A stretch of DNA of 64,000 bases from Haematococcus lacustris (lineage: Eukaryota; Chlorophyta; Chlorophyceae; Chlamydomonadales; Haematococcaceae): contig JASKMD010000019.1 in the NCBI GenBank assembly GCA_030144725.1, positions 6,065,739 to 6,129,738 of the forward strand, in the 5' to 3' direction. Numbering within the stretch: position 1 is the stretch's first letter; each line of letters starts with the position of its first letter. The position numbers were made by a program, and so were the translations under genes. Below the pieces are notes generated by a model, which did not search any database, was not told the DNA's origin, and saw only the letters and a program-made list of their open reading frames with translations. Shown here one piece after another: positions 46,101 to 58,172 of the stretch.

Positions 46101-49100
46101 GCCCTCACAGGCTACTGGCCTCCCACTCAGTCCCCTCCACTGCATCTGGGCACCACCCTCTCTTTGCTGACACAGCCACAGGACACGTGCAAGAAGTGGG
46201 GCAGTAGAGACGGAGTGGAGGGCCAGGGGTGTGTGTGCCCTCCAATCCGTCTCTTTCACCGCAACTGGACCGCCCCCTCTCATCACAGGACACGTGCCAC
46301 AGGCCACGTGCACGAAGCTGGCTGCAAGGCGGGTCAAGGGGGGGGTGGAGGGTGCAAGAGGTCAAGTGGGGGGGGTGGAGGGGGGATGCAGCCCGCACCC
46401 TCCCCCCGCTGCCCCTAGCTCCCACCTAGCTCAGGCTCAGGAGCCTCAGGGCAGCTGCTGGCCAGGCGCAGGGCCACCAGGGCAGGCAGCAGCGGCAGGC
46501 GGCCCCCAGGCGGGGGGGGCTCCAAGGCCCCGGGCGGGAAGGTCGCCTCCAGGCTGAGCCGTAAGTGGGGCCGGGGGCCGGGGAAGGGCCCACTGCCGCC
46601 CTCCTTGCTGCTGCCAGGCCGGCCGGCACTGCCACCGTTGCGGCAGGCACTGCTGCTGCTGCTGCTGCTGCTGTTTCCCCAAGTGCTGCTGCTGCTGCTG
46701 GGTGTGGGTGCAGGTGGCCAGAGCACTCGCTGGGCAGGGGGTGCAGGGGGCTGACTAGGGACCTGGCCTGGCCGGTCATGGTGGTGGTGGTGGAGGGTGG
46801 TGGCCGGGTCAAGCAGGCGGGGGGTGGGGCCTCCACTGCTACCTCCCCCATCCCACCCATTGCTGCTGTGGGGGCTGCTGCTGGGTCCAGTTGTAGCCTG
46901 GTCGGGTTGCCTAACCTGGCTGTGGGCCTGGCGGGTAGCTGCGGCCAGGGGCTGCCTGCCCTGCATGTGCCCCTGCCCCTGTGACCCCTGCCCCTGTGAC
47001 CCCTGCCCCTGTGACCCCTGCCCCTGCCCCTGGCCTGGCCCTGTGTGCTGAGCAGGCTGCTGTGCTCGAGGAGCTCTGTGTCTGTTGGCGTAGGTGTGGC
47101 GGAGCCATGAGGGCAGCTGCTGGGTGTGGCTGAGCGGCTGGAAGGGCTGGTGTGACGGGGGGGCGTAGGGGGGGTCGCCCCACCCCCCACCGTCCTCCTC
47201 CTCCCCATCCTCTCCTGCAGGGGGCAGCCCAGGGCATCTGGTCTAGCCTCAGGCCAGCCGGGCGCTACCCTCCCTGTCTTTACCTTTGCATGCTTGCATG
47301 CATCCACACATCCTGGTCAGGCATCCTGGTCACACTTAACATCATAGGCGTCCTGGCTACAAGAAATGCTATATGCTTATCTGCTTGCTTGTCTGCTTGC
47401 TAGCATGCTTGCATCATCTCTTACAGCACGTGCAATGGTGCTGGTCGAGTTGTTGTTTGATGCAAGAGCAAGGCAGCAGGTTTGTGACGGGGGGAGAGGG
47501 GTGGAGAGGGGGGCCCTGCACCCTGCCGCCACACACCTGACGCTGGGGCGCGTGTGAGGGCAGCCAGGGCTGACCAGGTGCTGACTAGGCGCTGGGACTG
47601 CAGAGTGAGGTGTGAGAGGGAGGGGGGCAGCATGCGCAGCCCATGCACTGCGGCCAGGCAGCAGCAGCAGCCTCCTCCTTGGCCACAGTCTCGGCCTTGA
47701 CCTATTGATTATAAACTAAACGAAAATATAATGAAAACATATGATATTACATTATTTATACTCAGGCAAGCACCTGAGTGTGGTCATGCAGCCCCCAAGC
47801 TGCTCTGTCTGCTCACAGAGCCATGGGCCATGTGACTTGCAGTCTACTGCACAGCGCTTTGGCCGCAGCCAGCCCCTCAGGCCCTACACCTCAGCCCCTG
47901 GCCCTAGCCCTACAACTGAATGCAACCACCACCACCACCACCACCAGCACCACCACCTCCACCTCAGGCCCAGAAAACCCTCTGCTCCTGCTCCTGCTGA
48001 GTGCGGAGGTCACTAGCGCTGCTAGGGGGCGGCTGTGGGTTGGTTGTGGTGGGGGGGCCCTGGGCTCACCTGTCACCCATGGCCATGCTGCTGGCAGGCG
48101 CAAGGAGAGTGATGTGAGTGAGGTGGCGGCTGCCAGGGCGGCCACTGCCTTGTTGTGCACGTGCAGGAAGGCGGAGCTGATGGTCAGGTCAACCAGACAC
48201 GGCAGACTGGCCACTGCCTCGAACACCTGCAGGGGCAGCAGCCTCTTGCGAATGCGGGGAGGGGGAGGGGGAGGGGGAGGGGGAGGGGGAGGGGGAGGGG
48301 GAGGGGGAGGGGGAGGGGGAGGGGGAGGGGGAGGGGGAGGGGGAGGGGGAGGGGGAGGGGGAGGGGGAAGGGGAGGGGGAGGGGGAGGGGAGGGGGAGGG
48401 GTCACCCACCTTGAGCGTGACCAGCAGGTTGGCGTCCAGCCTTGCCTCATGTTCCTGCACCTGCTGCCTCAGCAGTGTGATGTGTGGCAGAGCCTTGCCC
48501 TGCACAGGGTCCAAGGCACCACACCGCCTGCAGGGCTGATGCAAAACACGTCCATGCAGCACAGCCTGACAAGGGCTGTAGCAACCCTTCCAGGCCTCAA
48601 CACAGCATGTCGGCTTGTCATGGGATGTGGTGTGGGACAAAGGATGGGTGTGCTGGCCCATCTACTTGAGACCTAGCTGGCCACCTAGCTTTGTGATGAT
48701 AGTGATGACAGTGTGGCAACATACTGGTACAGGCAGGGCAGCAGCAGGGCAGCAGCAGGGCAGCAGCAGGGCAGCAGCCGGGCAGCAGCCGGGCAGCAGC
48801 AGGGCAGCAGCAGGGCAGCATATCAACAGCAGTAGCAGGGCAGCACATCAAGAGCAGGGCAGCAGCAGACAGACAGGGTGGCGGCGCACCTGCATGGCGT
48901 ACAGGGAGCGCAGCAGGGTGTCCAGGGCCACTGGGTCAGTGCAGTCCAGAGGGCAGCTAAGCCGGGTGTCATGCAGCGTCAGGCTACGCAGACCTGGCCA
49001 GCTGCAGGCAGACAGGGGGCGGGGAGCAGCTGTGGGCGGACAGGGGGCGCAGGGGGCAGCGGAGAGTGGGCAGGCAGATGGGCAGGCTATGTGCTGCCTG

Positions 49101-50573
49101 GCCTGAGCCAGCCCCACGTGCTGCTCGCCTCCTGTCCCCCCTCCCTGACAGCTGATGAATCGCCCACTGCTCCACCTCCCTGTCCACCTCCCTCCAACTC
49201 CCCGTCCACCTCCCTCCTCCTCCCTGCCCTTCCTTGCCTGCCCTTCCTTGCCTGCTGCCTCCTGCTCATGCACCCCTACCCTGCCGCTTGCCTCATGCAC
49301 AGAGGGGGTCAGCTGCCTTCCTGGCCATGCATCTCAACCCCTGGATAGCCTGCCCCTGCCTGCCCCTGCCTGCCCCTACACCCCCCACACATGGTACCTA
49401 TACACCGTCCCTTACACGCCCCCTGCACCGCTCACATGCACCCTCACTCCCCTGGAGCGCCTTCCCCTCTCTACCTGCCTCCTTCCACTCCTGCCTGGCC
49501 CCCAATGATTGACCCCCCATGCACCCCCTCCAGGCCTAAGCAATGCGGGAGGGAGGGATACACACCAGGGGGTCCAGGGGGGAGGAGGCCACACACCAGG
49601 AGGGGTCAGGGGGGGGGGGCACACCAGGTGGGGTCAGGGGGTTGGAGGGGGGGGAGCACCCACCAGGAGGGCAGGGCGCTGAGGGTGCTGACGGCCAGGG
49701 GTCCCTGCAGGCCCAGCTCGCTGATGACCAGCTGGGTCAGCTGAGGGTGCTGCCAGCAGGACCGCAGGCACTCGTCCACGTCTGCGTACCCCGGCAAGGC
49801 CACCGCAGCAGCATCAGCAGCGTCAACACCAGCAGACAGGACAACAGAGGCGGTGGCAGTAGCAGCGGCAGCAGGGGCAGCAGCAGCGGCAGCAGGGGCA
49901 GCAGCAGCAGGGGTTGCAGCTGGAGTGAGGTGAGCAGCGCCGCCATCAGCAACAGCCTTCCACTGGCAGCTGACTGGCTGTGGTGTTGCTCCACCGCTGC
50001 TTGTGAGCTGTACACGCTGAGGCTTGGCCATGGTGTGTCAGCAGTGTGCTGCAGGCAGGTATGCAGGGCGCCATTGGCCCGGAGCTTGACAAGGTGTAAG
50101 ATGGGCATGCTTGCATGATGTGATGCTGGGCCTGCCTCGCCACCATGGAGCTGTGTGGGCCACAAGCGGCACCTGCAGGCTTCAGCCGGCTGTAAGCACC
50201 ACGGAAGTGCAGGGCGTAAGCTCTACCAAGCCGGCTGGGTTGCAGCCCAAGCAGCTGCTGGCGGGTCGCATGCGAGGGGACCTGCACCGCAGGATGCGCC
50301 ATGTATGGCACACATGCACACGGAGGGCGCACACGGCACAGGCGAGCATGTCCATGTGATGCGACGAGGAGGAGCGCTGTGCCAGTGCAGGGCCAAGCGT
50401 CATCATACCTTGATGTCGCGGCACAGCTCCAGGCATAGCTGCCGTAAAGATTTGCTTGTGGCGCTCGCGTGCGAGAGGCTACGTGTATCGAGGTGCTGTA
50501 GAACTCGTAGTTGCACGAACGGATGCAGCTGGTCAAAGAGGCTGGGAGGCTGAGTCTCGGCACCTGTGGTCAT
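43125..50573 (-). CDS. F-box / leucine-rich-repeat protein, multi-exon
   Basis: The first exon (50573 to 50409, donor GTATGA) starts MTTGAETQPPSLFDQLHPFV, followed by LRVLQHLDTRSLSHASATSK, an F-box-like start. Separate exons then carry LRR phrases: DECLRSCWQHPQLTQLVISE (~49665-50031), GLRSLTLHDTRLS (48891-49008), LPHITLLRQQVQEHE (~48409-48530), LPCLVDLTISSAFLH plus TSLTSLSLR (~48090-48226), LPPSLSHLTLQSQRL (~47500-47650), LPLLPALVALRLAS (~46430-46980), APQLAELRLTNAGSL (~45159-45270), SRLHLSLKGLSASQL (~44532-44670) and LHHLHLLRCHELEDD (~43300-43415). F-box/LRR proteins recruit substrates to SCF ubiquitin ligases. The exon chain is approximate, it may be two genes, and the 3' end is uncertain (stops at 43486 or 43125 are candidates). 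Confidence 0.55.
48257..48402 (+). repeat. (GGGGGA)n hexamer array in intron
   Basis: About 24 GGGGGA units with one GGGGAA variant and a contracted unit near 48390. It lies in an intron of the minus-strand LRR gene, where the transcript would read CCCCTC pyrimidine runs, directly before an acceptor. Confidence 0.95.
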
Positions 50574-51514
50574 GTCACAGCGGGGTGTAGTGGTGTACAA
50601 AGTGGGGGGGGTACAGTGTGACTACTGTTTAACTTGCAGTTTTTGACTCCCACTGGGTCCCAGCCCTCATGAGTTCCTTGGGTCTGGCTTTAGTTCAGGT
50701 CTAGGATGCAGGCGAGCATGACCCTTGAGCAGCTGATGACAGTTAGTGTCCTTTGCACAAGGTCTGCTTGTATTCCCACACATTGAGTAGGAGAAGGAGC
50801 AGGCGGGAAATATCGGGCATTGGAGACATTGGAGGGCATCATAGCTGCTCCTGGTCAGTTACACATTTGTTAAGTACATGCTGCAAAGAAATATATTAAG
50901 CCATGCAATGACATAACATAACACAACCTCTCACAACAATCCATTGAGTTCGGACGCAGGCACCCCATTTTCTTCCACCCCAAAAGGGTCAGTATCCGAT
51001 GGCTAGGGTGGGAAGGTGAGTAACAATGTCAAGATGGGGGGTGCATAGGACATTGATAATGGGTAGGGGTAGGTAGGGGCCCATGGCACTCTTCGAGATG
51101 CCGGGAAGGGAAAGGGCAAGGCGACCATGCCGCCCCCAACAATACATCATCCCCCACCCTACTTTCGTAGACAGCAAACATTGAGCATGGTCAAAAGCTC
51201 AGCCCACCGACCATGGCTGCAATCACCATGTGTCCATGGTGGCTATGGCATGTGCTCAAACCCGTGCGCCTCATATCCGTACAGCAAGCAGGCATCCAAG
51301 TGACATGGCACTGCCACAGCAGGCTAGGCTGGCAAATGATATCAGGCAAGGTGGTACAAGGTGCGGATCCGTCATAGATATGCTGTCTACCTTGGCCCAG
51401 TACTACAGTGGGCTGCATGAGACCAAAGCTGTCGCTTGTCTGTCCATGCACCCTTTCCTATGTCCAATCTTTAAACACCCCCTCCCCCTCCACTCATGTC
51501 CCTCTTCTCCCTGG
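50574..51514. other. Intergenic between LRR gene 5' end and DUF1232 gene 3' end
   Basis: No gene supported. A less GC-rich part at ~50860-50940 (ACATAACATAACACAACC) probably belongs to the LRR promoter or the DUF1232 3' flank. Confidence 0.4.
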
Positions 51515-53628
51515 TCAGGTGGACACCGCCAGGCCACTCAACACTGCATCTGTCTCAGCTAACCCGGGCCCAAAGCCCAGTGCTTGCTGCTGGCAGGAGG
51601 GCTGGACCTTGACCCCTGCCCCAGGCTTACCCTCCCACCTCTGGGGTACAGCTGGCTGCTGCTGCCCCCACGGCTCAGCGGCAGCCTGGCCAGAGCGCCC
51701 GCAAGGCCCTCCCACCTCCATCGCTGCTGTCACCTCTGTCACCTCTGACAGGCACCTCTCAGTCACTGGCTCCTCCAACAGACCTGTTTCCTCATCAGGC
51801 ACGACGCCTGATGTTTCCTCATTAGGCAACCCCTGGGGTGTGCACTGATGGGCAGCGTCCAGCCGAGCTTCCACACGCAAGCGCCAAATTGCCAACAAGA
51901 CGAAAGCGACTGTGATGGAGGCGACGGCTGTGGCAATGACCTCCCATTGGTGGCCGAGGAGGAAGGGGGCGGCCACATGGCGGCTGATCAAGCGGACACC
52001 CACCACCACCTGCAGCATGAGGTGAAGGGACCAGGGGTGGGGCCTCCTCAGGGGTGGGGCAGCAGGGCTGATGGGTGGGGGAGGGCCCGGGTGAGGTTCA
52101 GGCCAGGCCAGGTAGGGCATGAGGGTCTTGACGTGTTGGTGAGAGGCAGGGTATGTGTAGGACAGGGTTAAGGCTCAGCAGCAGTGCAGACTGCACTGTA
52201 ACATGAGTGACATTCAAGTGTGACACATCACAGGAACGGTGTGAGATCAACCTTGGCCAGTGGCTTGCATGTGTTGGTCAGGGCTCGGCAGGCCAGTGAT
52301 ACTCAGGGTGACAAAGCCGAGTGTGGGAAGAAGGAGAGAAAGTGGGGAAGGGCTGGCGGGCAGGTACGGAGGGTGGTGTGATGTGTTGCAGGAGGAGGGA
52401 GGCCAGCAGTGGTGGGTACAGCTGACCTGCACGAGCCACACCAGGTACACACACAGCGCCAGACCCCAGTTGCCGGACAGCCTCAGCTTGCGTATGGAGG
52501 CCTCCTGCCGGGCATCAGCCATGATCTGCAGCGGGGAGGGCGGCAGACGCGGCCGGGGTTGTCAGCCCACCCTGATGGCCAGCACCTGGCAGGGCACTCA
52601 CCTCGTCACCTGCTGCCGCTGCACCACCATGACGCTGCTGTGGCAAACGACAGAAACTTGGTGGAAAATGAGTGCTTGGCCATATGCAGACCCCTAGGTG
52701 CCCCAACACATGGCAGCAGACAGTGGCAATCCTCGAGTATGCTCATGATGTCATCCCATGGTGCAAGGTTGCCAGATGCCAGCTGTCAGATGTCAGCCAT
52801 GTGTTGATGTCATATGGAGCCAGTCGGAAACTGGTCACTGGGCGCCAGGTGTGATAAGTGTGAGGCTTGGCGTTGCCTCCTACCACCCACCTCGGCTGGG
52901 ATGGTCCTGATGATGATGCACAGGAGGACAGGAAGCACCACCAGGTCCGCCATCAGCGTCAGCACCTGTGCTCACCACATGGGACTCTTGTTGGCTCCAT
53001 GCCACCTCCTTGCAGATTGACTGGGCTGGCACGAGTCTAGTCAGGGGTGGGATAGGGGACAGGGCAAGGTCACACTATCCCTCACTAGGGGTAGCGTTTT
53101 GTCTGTATGGAGCTATGTTCCCATGCACATGGCATGGGCGCCTTCCATCCACACCCCTGTGACAGGACATTGACCAGCATACGCACACATCACACATCAC
53201 ACATCAGCACATCACACATCACACTGCAAGCTCCGCTACACAGCTGCACCTCATGCACCAGAGCATGACTGGCTAGCAGAGCACAGTTCTCATGGCGTGG
53301 CATGTGCTGGCATCACCAGCAGCAGTACACCATTGGGAGCACATGCTGCATTAAGGTGGTGATAGTGATGATGATGATGATGATGATGATGAGGAGGAGG
53401 AGGAGGATGACGATAGTGGTGGTGGTGGTGGTGGTGGGTGGTGATGGTGGTGGTGATGGTGGTGGCGATGGTGGTGATAATGGTGGTGATGAGCCAGCAG
53501 CGCCTCACTGGTGACAGCTCTTGGATGAAGTCCAGCGGGCTCAAGGCATACACCACCAAGACAAACACGATGGCACGCGTCCACCATTTGGTGCGGGCAT
53601 CGCTTAAAGCCCAATGCAGGGCCAGCAC
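51515..53628 (-). CDS. DUF1232 (YkvA-like) membrane protein, multi-exon, 5' end unresolved
   Basis: Four minus-strand exons fit by splice site and phase. 53628-53509 encodes KWWTRAIVFVLVVYALSPLD followed by FIQELSP. 52965-52891 encodes VLTLMADLVVLPVLLCIIIR then TIPAE. 52525-52427 encodes IMADARQEASIRKLRLSGNW then LALCVYLVWLVQ. 52009-51515 encodes a further membrane segment (VIATAVASITVAFVLLAIWR), an acidic tail and a stop. ALSPLDFI-x-LSP and the following hydrophobic helix are the DUF1232 signature (bacterial ALSPIDLIPD). The protein should be an integral membrane protein with 3-4 helices; biochemical function is unknown for the family. The first coding exon lies upstream of 53640 but I could not fix it. 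Confidence 0.82.
53355..53500 (+). repeat. GAT/GAG/GGT trinucleotide microsatellite
   Basis: ATG, AGG and GTG repeat blocks run in succession within an intron of the DUF1232 gene. ORFs through them (poly-His, poly-Ser) are artefacts. Confidence 0.9.
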
Positions 53629-54544
53629 CTACCCACAGCATGGCAGCACAGTGCATGCCACAGGGGCTCGCTTGGCAAAGAGTTTTCGCTAGGGTGGCAA
53701 GGAGGTCTAAGGTCAGACACCCATCCCCAACTGCCACCTGGCCTGCTTGCCGAACGAGCACGATACGTCGCTGTCCAAACAGGCGTAGCGAAGATCCATT
53801 GCCCGAGAAGACAGACCGGCGAGCACGCAATCAACCGTCGACTGGCACGTGCCTGCGGTCGGCTGTATTCTCCCCCCTCACCTCAAGCTTTACTCGGGCC
53901 TTCTGTGTGTACAGCGCTAGACAGCAGTTTTGGCGCTGGAGCTTTGGCTTCGGCTCCTGGCTGGTCGCGGAGTCGCGTAGCAAGTGCTGCGTCAATGGTG
54001 GCTCCTCGCTACCCATCACCGGATCCTCTCCTACTACCTCTGTGCGACTAGTCAAGGCTTTTCAACGTGGCGACGCACTCGGCACCGTGCTCGCTTCAAG
54101 GAACCAAGGAATGAGAAGCGTAGATGAGGATACGATGCGCGACATCTGCAAGTGTAGCCATGTGACCAATTAGGACACACGAAATCGCTACCACAGTTAG
54201 AGCGTGCGCTGACATTCTAGCCGCCTGTAGGTTGCTGTGCAACCTTGCTTTGAACGCCTGGACTATGTCATCAGGATAAGCTTCGTTTACAACAAATAAA
54301 GTGCTTTGCATGGGTTGATTAGTCTCAAGCTAAACAGGCAATGCGTGAAGCTATAGAAGCAATATTGACACATGTAAACGTTCTTGACGCAACAGGTACC
54401 AAGCTTCGGCGAGAACGCGTTCGACCACGTCCACCTATTGTTGTGCAGGGGTTCCGAAGCATAGGAAAACAAGGCTAACCACGTCCAGCCGGCGGACAGT
54501 ATTCCAAGGTAAAAGCAGGCTCTCTAGCTTCGTCAGCCGCGATC
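53629..54544. other. DUF1232 5' region and intergenic DNA
   Basis: This should hold the first exon and promoter of the DUF1232 gene. A minus-strand ATG around 53797 (MDLRYACLDSDV) is one candidate start. Nothing else is supported. Confidence 0.35.
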
Positions 54545-56066
54545 TCAGACGTCAGTGGGCGTGCCAAAGTCCAGGGGGGGCCCCGCCGCGGCCAGCGCAG
54601 CCGTGCTCGCCCCAGACGGCCGCGGCGCAATGAACAGAGCTTGGGCGCTTGCAAACACCACCCTCTTGGCAGGAGATGCCGCTGCGTCCGCTTCTCTAAG
54701 GCCCTCAGCGCGAGTCGCTTGCTCTGGGCTGTCTGCCAGCTCGGCGGTGACCCACACTTTGCGACCTTCGACTCGAGAGATGCGTGCGCTGATGCAGACC
54801 GCTGTGCGGGAAGGCAGCGGCTGCAGGTCACGGCACGCATACACAGGCAGCAGTGAGTCCATTGTGTGGCATCCGTCTCTTGCCAGTTTCTCCTGCCCTC
54901 CCACAGCTGCACGAACGGCACCAGCGCAGGAGGAAGGGGGTAGGCGACCTCCCCGACCCCCTACCCGCGATGCAGGTGCACCACATTCTCACACTTCTCT
55001 CCTAGCCTATCCAGGCTGCACTGTATGGCAGCAGAGCCTCACCTGCTTGTACTGCACCTCCAGGCTGGCCGTCAGCACAGCCTTGAACTGCAGAATCTTG
55101 GATCGCCTGGCCAGGTACAGCAGGTATCCAAAGCTCTCGTCACTGCAACCAGCCACACGCAGCCAGCGCTATGCAGGATAGTGCATGACAAGGACATTAA
55201 AGCTCGGCATCCCAGTCCTCAGTCCTACAAGACATGGGTTAAGTTCAGGATTAGGGTAGATTAGACTATATTAAGACATGGAGCACGCATGTAACACCTT
55301 AGACATACACTTATTCTGGCACCTCCTGCTATGACTCCTGTTCTTTCACTCTTCCTGTGCCTGCTTATCAGTGCTTCCAGCCCTGAGCCACTGTGGTGCC
55401 TGCTTGCCATCCCACCCTGAAGAAGGGGGCACAAGCGTGGCAATGCAGCAGGTGCCCATGCAGCAGCCCATGCAGCAGCCCATGCAGCAGCAGGTGATCC
55501 CCAGCAACCCACAGGCACATTGCACGACAAGCCCCCCGCCACCCACATTGCCGAGAGCACCGGTGGCTACATGCTCAGACCTAGGGTCACACCTAGGGCC
55601 ACAGTGTGACCAGTCTCTGCCTGTTGTAGGGATGGAAGGGGTTCCCCAGGGTAGGGTTACCAAGTTTCTGGCGAGCAATTCATTCAAGCCAGACCAGGTG
55701 CACACACACCCACGCCGCCAGACAGCCGCAGCCATCATCTCAGCCTGTAGCGCGCCTCACACTCACTGCCTTCCTCACTGCCTCTCTAAGCCTCACCCTC
55801 GCTGCCTCACTTGACCACCGTCACCCCACCCCACCCCACCCCACCCCACCCCACCCCACCCCACCCCACCCCACCCCACCCCACCCCACCCCACCCCACC
55901 CCACCCCACCCCACCCCACCCCACCCCACCCCACCCCACCCCACCCCACCCCACCCAGCCTGGCTGTGCTGCCCAGCCTTCCCTCCCACTCACATCATGG
56001 CAGCAGTGAGACCGCCATGGACAATGCCTGCATGCCCGCACACCTCCTCCCCCAGCAGGTAAGCCA
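54545..56066 (-). CDS. Hotdog-fold (4HBT-type) acyl-CoA thioesterase, 3' exons
   Basis: Three minus-strand exons join in phase. 56066-55994 encodes AYLLGEEVCGHAGIVHGGLT then AAM. 55142-55043 encodes DESFGYLLYLARRSK then FKAVLTASLEVQYKQ. 54820-54545 encodes PLPSRTAVCISARISRVEGR then KVWVTAEL, ending VFASAQALFIAPRP and a stop. Joined, they give the thioesterase core HGG-x-n-DE-x-FG, a beta strand with YKxPLPxRT, and RVEGRKVWVTAEL. HGG and the Asp of DESFG fit the acyl-CoA binding and catalytic region of the PaaI/THEM-like branch. The enzyme would hydrolyse acyl-CoA. Upstream exons are not secure; a stretch near 56400-56450 (AEQAVWQTFHNP) is a candidate. The gene may be plastid- or mitochondrion-targeted, but the N-terminus is not seen. 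Confidence 0.78.
55826..55955 (+). repeat. (CCCCA)n pentamer array
   Basis: About 26 uninterrupted CCCCA pentamers in the intron between the HGG exon and the DESFG exon of the thioesterase gene; on the coding strand it is (TGGGG)n, a potential G-quadruplex former. Confidence 0.97.
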
Positions 56067-57057
56067 CTAACACCTCAAACTGGGGGGAGGGAGCAGCGGG
56101 GGGTTCCCCACCTGCACATCACACATTCAGCCAAGCACATCACACTTTCATTTGAACAAGAACAAGGCGCAGCTATACAGGCAGCGCGCATCTCAGAAGA
56201 GAAGGCATCCCCATTCTTGCCGCAACTGCACTACATGGTGCGTGATGTTTGTGTGAACAATTGCCTAACTAGGCATGTCCTTGCCAGGTGGCTGGCCTCA
56301 ACTGCATCATGGCGCATATTTGATTCATGGATTGCTTACTTGGCCATGGTGGGCAGCATGTGTGTGGACTGAGTGGCGCATGGTAAAGATGGTGCAGGTC
56401 TGTGTTTGTTGTGCCGTGGGGTTGTGGAATGTCTGCCACACGGCCTGCTCAGCCGCACGACATATTCCTCGACACACTGCTAAGAGTTCTCAATCACAGA
56501 CCCTGCAAGGCCACAGCCTGCAGTGCACCTAGTGCTGCCCGGGGCCTCACCCGGCACCTCTGCACCTGCCCTACTGACTCCTGCGACATGCTGGCAGCAC
56601 TCACCAGCAGCCTCTGCGCATGGTGAGGTGCTGGCAGGGGACTGCGGGAGGGTCAGCACAGCAGCGCTGGCTCCGGTGGCATTAGGCTGCCTGGCCCATA
56701 CCCTGCAGCCAGGGTGCAGGGCCACGTGTGACCACGTGTGACCACGCGCCCTGACGCCATGGACAAGGCAACCAGGCACCAGGGGCCAGGGACCCATGCG
56801 CCCTATGCCATGTGGGTGGCAGTGAGGTGCAGGCTCCCGCCCGCCCCACCAGCATAGCTATGCAGCATGTTCTCACATGGAGGGCAGCAGGGGCCAGGTG
56901 CTGGGGCGCATGCACACAGCCCCTAATTGTCTGACAGTACAGGCGGAGAGTGTGGTGACATGATAACCCAGGTGGCTGGGTGGGTGGGTGGGTTGGGGTA
57001 AGTCAGGGAAGGGAGGGCAGGGCAGGGCTGGGTGATGATGGGTGGAGCCTCCCTCAC

Positions 57058-57931
57058 ATGGCGTCTTGCACGTTGCCTGCCTTCATCAGAGCACAGAACA
57101 GGTGGTCAGCAGGGAACAGGCCGCTGCCAGGTGCCATGTCAGCAGCGACCAGCACCTGTAGCGGCAGGGAAAGGGCAGCTGTGGGATGAGCTTGGTAGCG
57201 GCCGCTGGCTGGCTGACTGACGGGGACAGCTAATGAACACTACAGCTGGCCGCAAGATGCGGGAAAGGGGGTGCAGCTGGCGGGGCCATGCTAGCCATGC
57301 ACACATGGTGCCATAGCCGGGAACACAGAAGCTATGCGAGCGTGACAAGGAGCACAGCCAAGGGTGGTGAGCTGTTGACAAGGAAGCAGGGGCAGGGGTG
57401 GGGGTGGGGGTGGGGGTGCTGGTGACACCTCCTGACCTGCTGGCCTACCATCACCAGACCCTGCGTGGAGTCTGCCATGCCGCTAGGTTCATGCTCACCC
57501 AACACAGGCCATGAGCAATCTACCTGACGCAACCCTAGCCTCTCCTCACCTTTTTGTAGTCATCTGCCTCGACTTGAGGCAGCCAGTCCACTGAAGTGGC
57601 CAGCTGCTGCCTGACTGGCTGCGTCGGGCTCAGGAGCTCTGGCGCTGTCTGAGATAGCTGTACAGCCTCAGGCCTTGCACTCCAGCTCCAGGGTGACAGT
57701 AGCAAACTGCCTGCATAGCTGGTCCACAGCTGCACCTTCTGAGGAAGGCATCTGCGACCAGGGTTGATGGCAGCACTCAACTCCGGCTACTCGACGATGC
57801 CTCAGAGCCGACTCAACTCACTGCAGCAGCGCACCCCCAACGTCGGCGAGAGTGATGTCGAACGTTATGATGTTGTCCGGGTTTGGGCCGCACACAGCGT
57901 GGTCGAGCGTAACCTCGAGAAGTGATGACAT
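57058..57931 (-). CDS. Exons of an unrecognised minus-strand gene
   Basis: Exons with good splice borders and compatible phases follow one another. Up to 57550 (donor GTGAGG) encodes KVQLWTSYAGSLL through LATSVDWLPQVEADDYKK. 57523-57437 (29 codons) encodes VDCSWPVLGEHEPSGMADST then GLVMVGQQ. 57155-57058 encodes VLVAADMAPGSGLFPADHLF then CALMKAGNVQDAM. An exon 57931-57822 starting MSSLLEVTLDHAVCGPNPDN is a plausible first exon, but its donor phase does not fit the next exon as I drew it. The gene could continue into the thioesterase exons downstream or be separate. No family recognised. Confidence 0.5.
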
Positions 57932-58172
57932 GTTCGCAGCGCGTTATGTGGAAGCAGTCGGTATGGCCCCCCAGGATAAGGGTTTAGGGCGTCTGTGCGC
58001 TGTAAATGCATTGTAAACGGAGCGGGGTAGGGTGTAAGGACTACGGTTACGTGAAGGGGTTACGTCAAACAACGCGCGCGCGCACGCCCGACGGGTAGCT
58101 TATGCTCCGATTACATCGCAAGATGCCGCAGAGACACCTCGCTTGCACACCTCGCTTGCTTGCACGTACCTG

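Noticed and set aside
46970..47040. CCTGTGACCCCTGCC repeats as regulatory sites
   Set aside because: Short simple-sequence expansion in or beside an LRR exon; no evidence of a binding function.
47891..48661. Poly-Pro and poly-Gly ORFs over the GGGGGA array
   Set aside because: Frames are open only because the hexamer has no stop in any frame; the array lies in an intron.
53351..53830. Minus-strand ORF with poly-His and poly-Ser as a protein
   Set aside because: It is read-through of a trinucleotide microsatellite in a DUF1232 intron.
55793..56041. GGVGW-type repeat protein on the minus strand
   Set aside because: Product of the CCCCA array; intronic.
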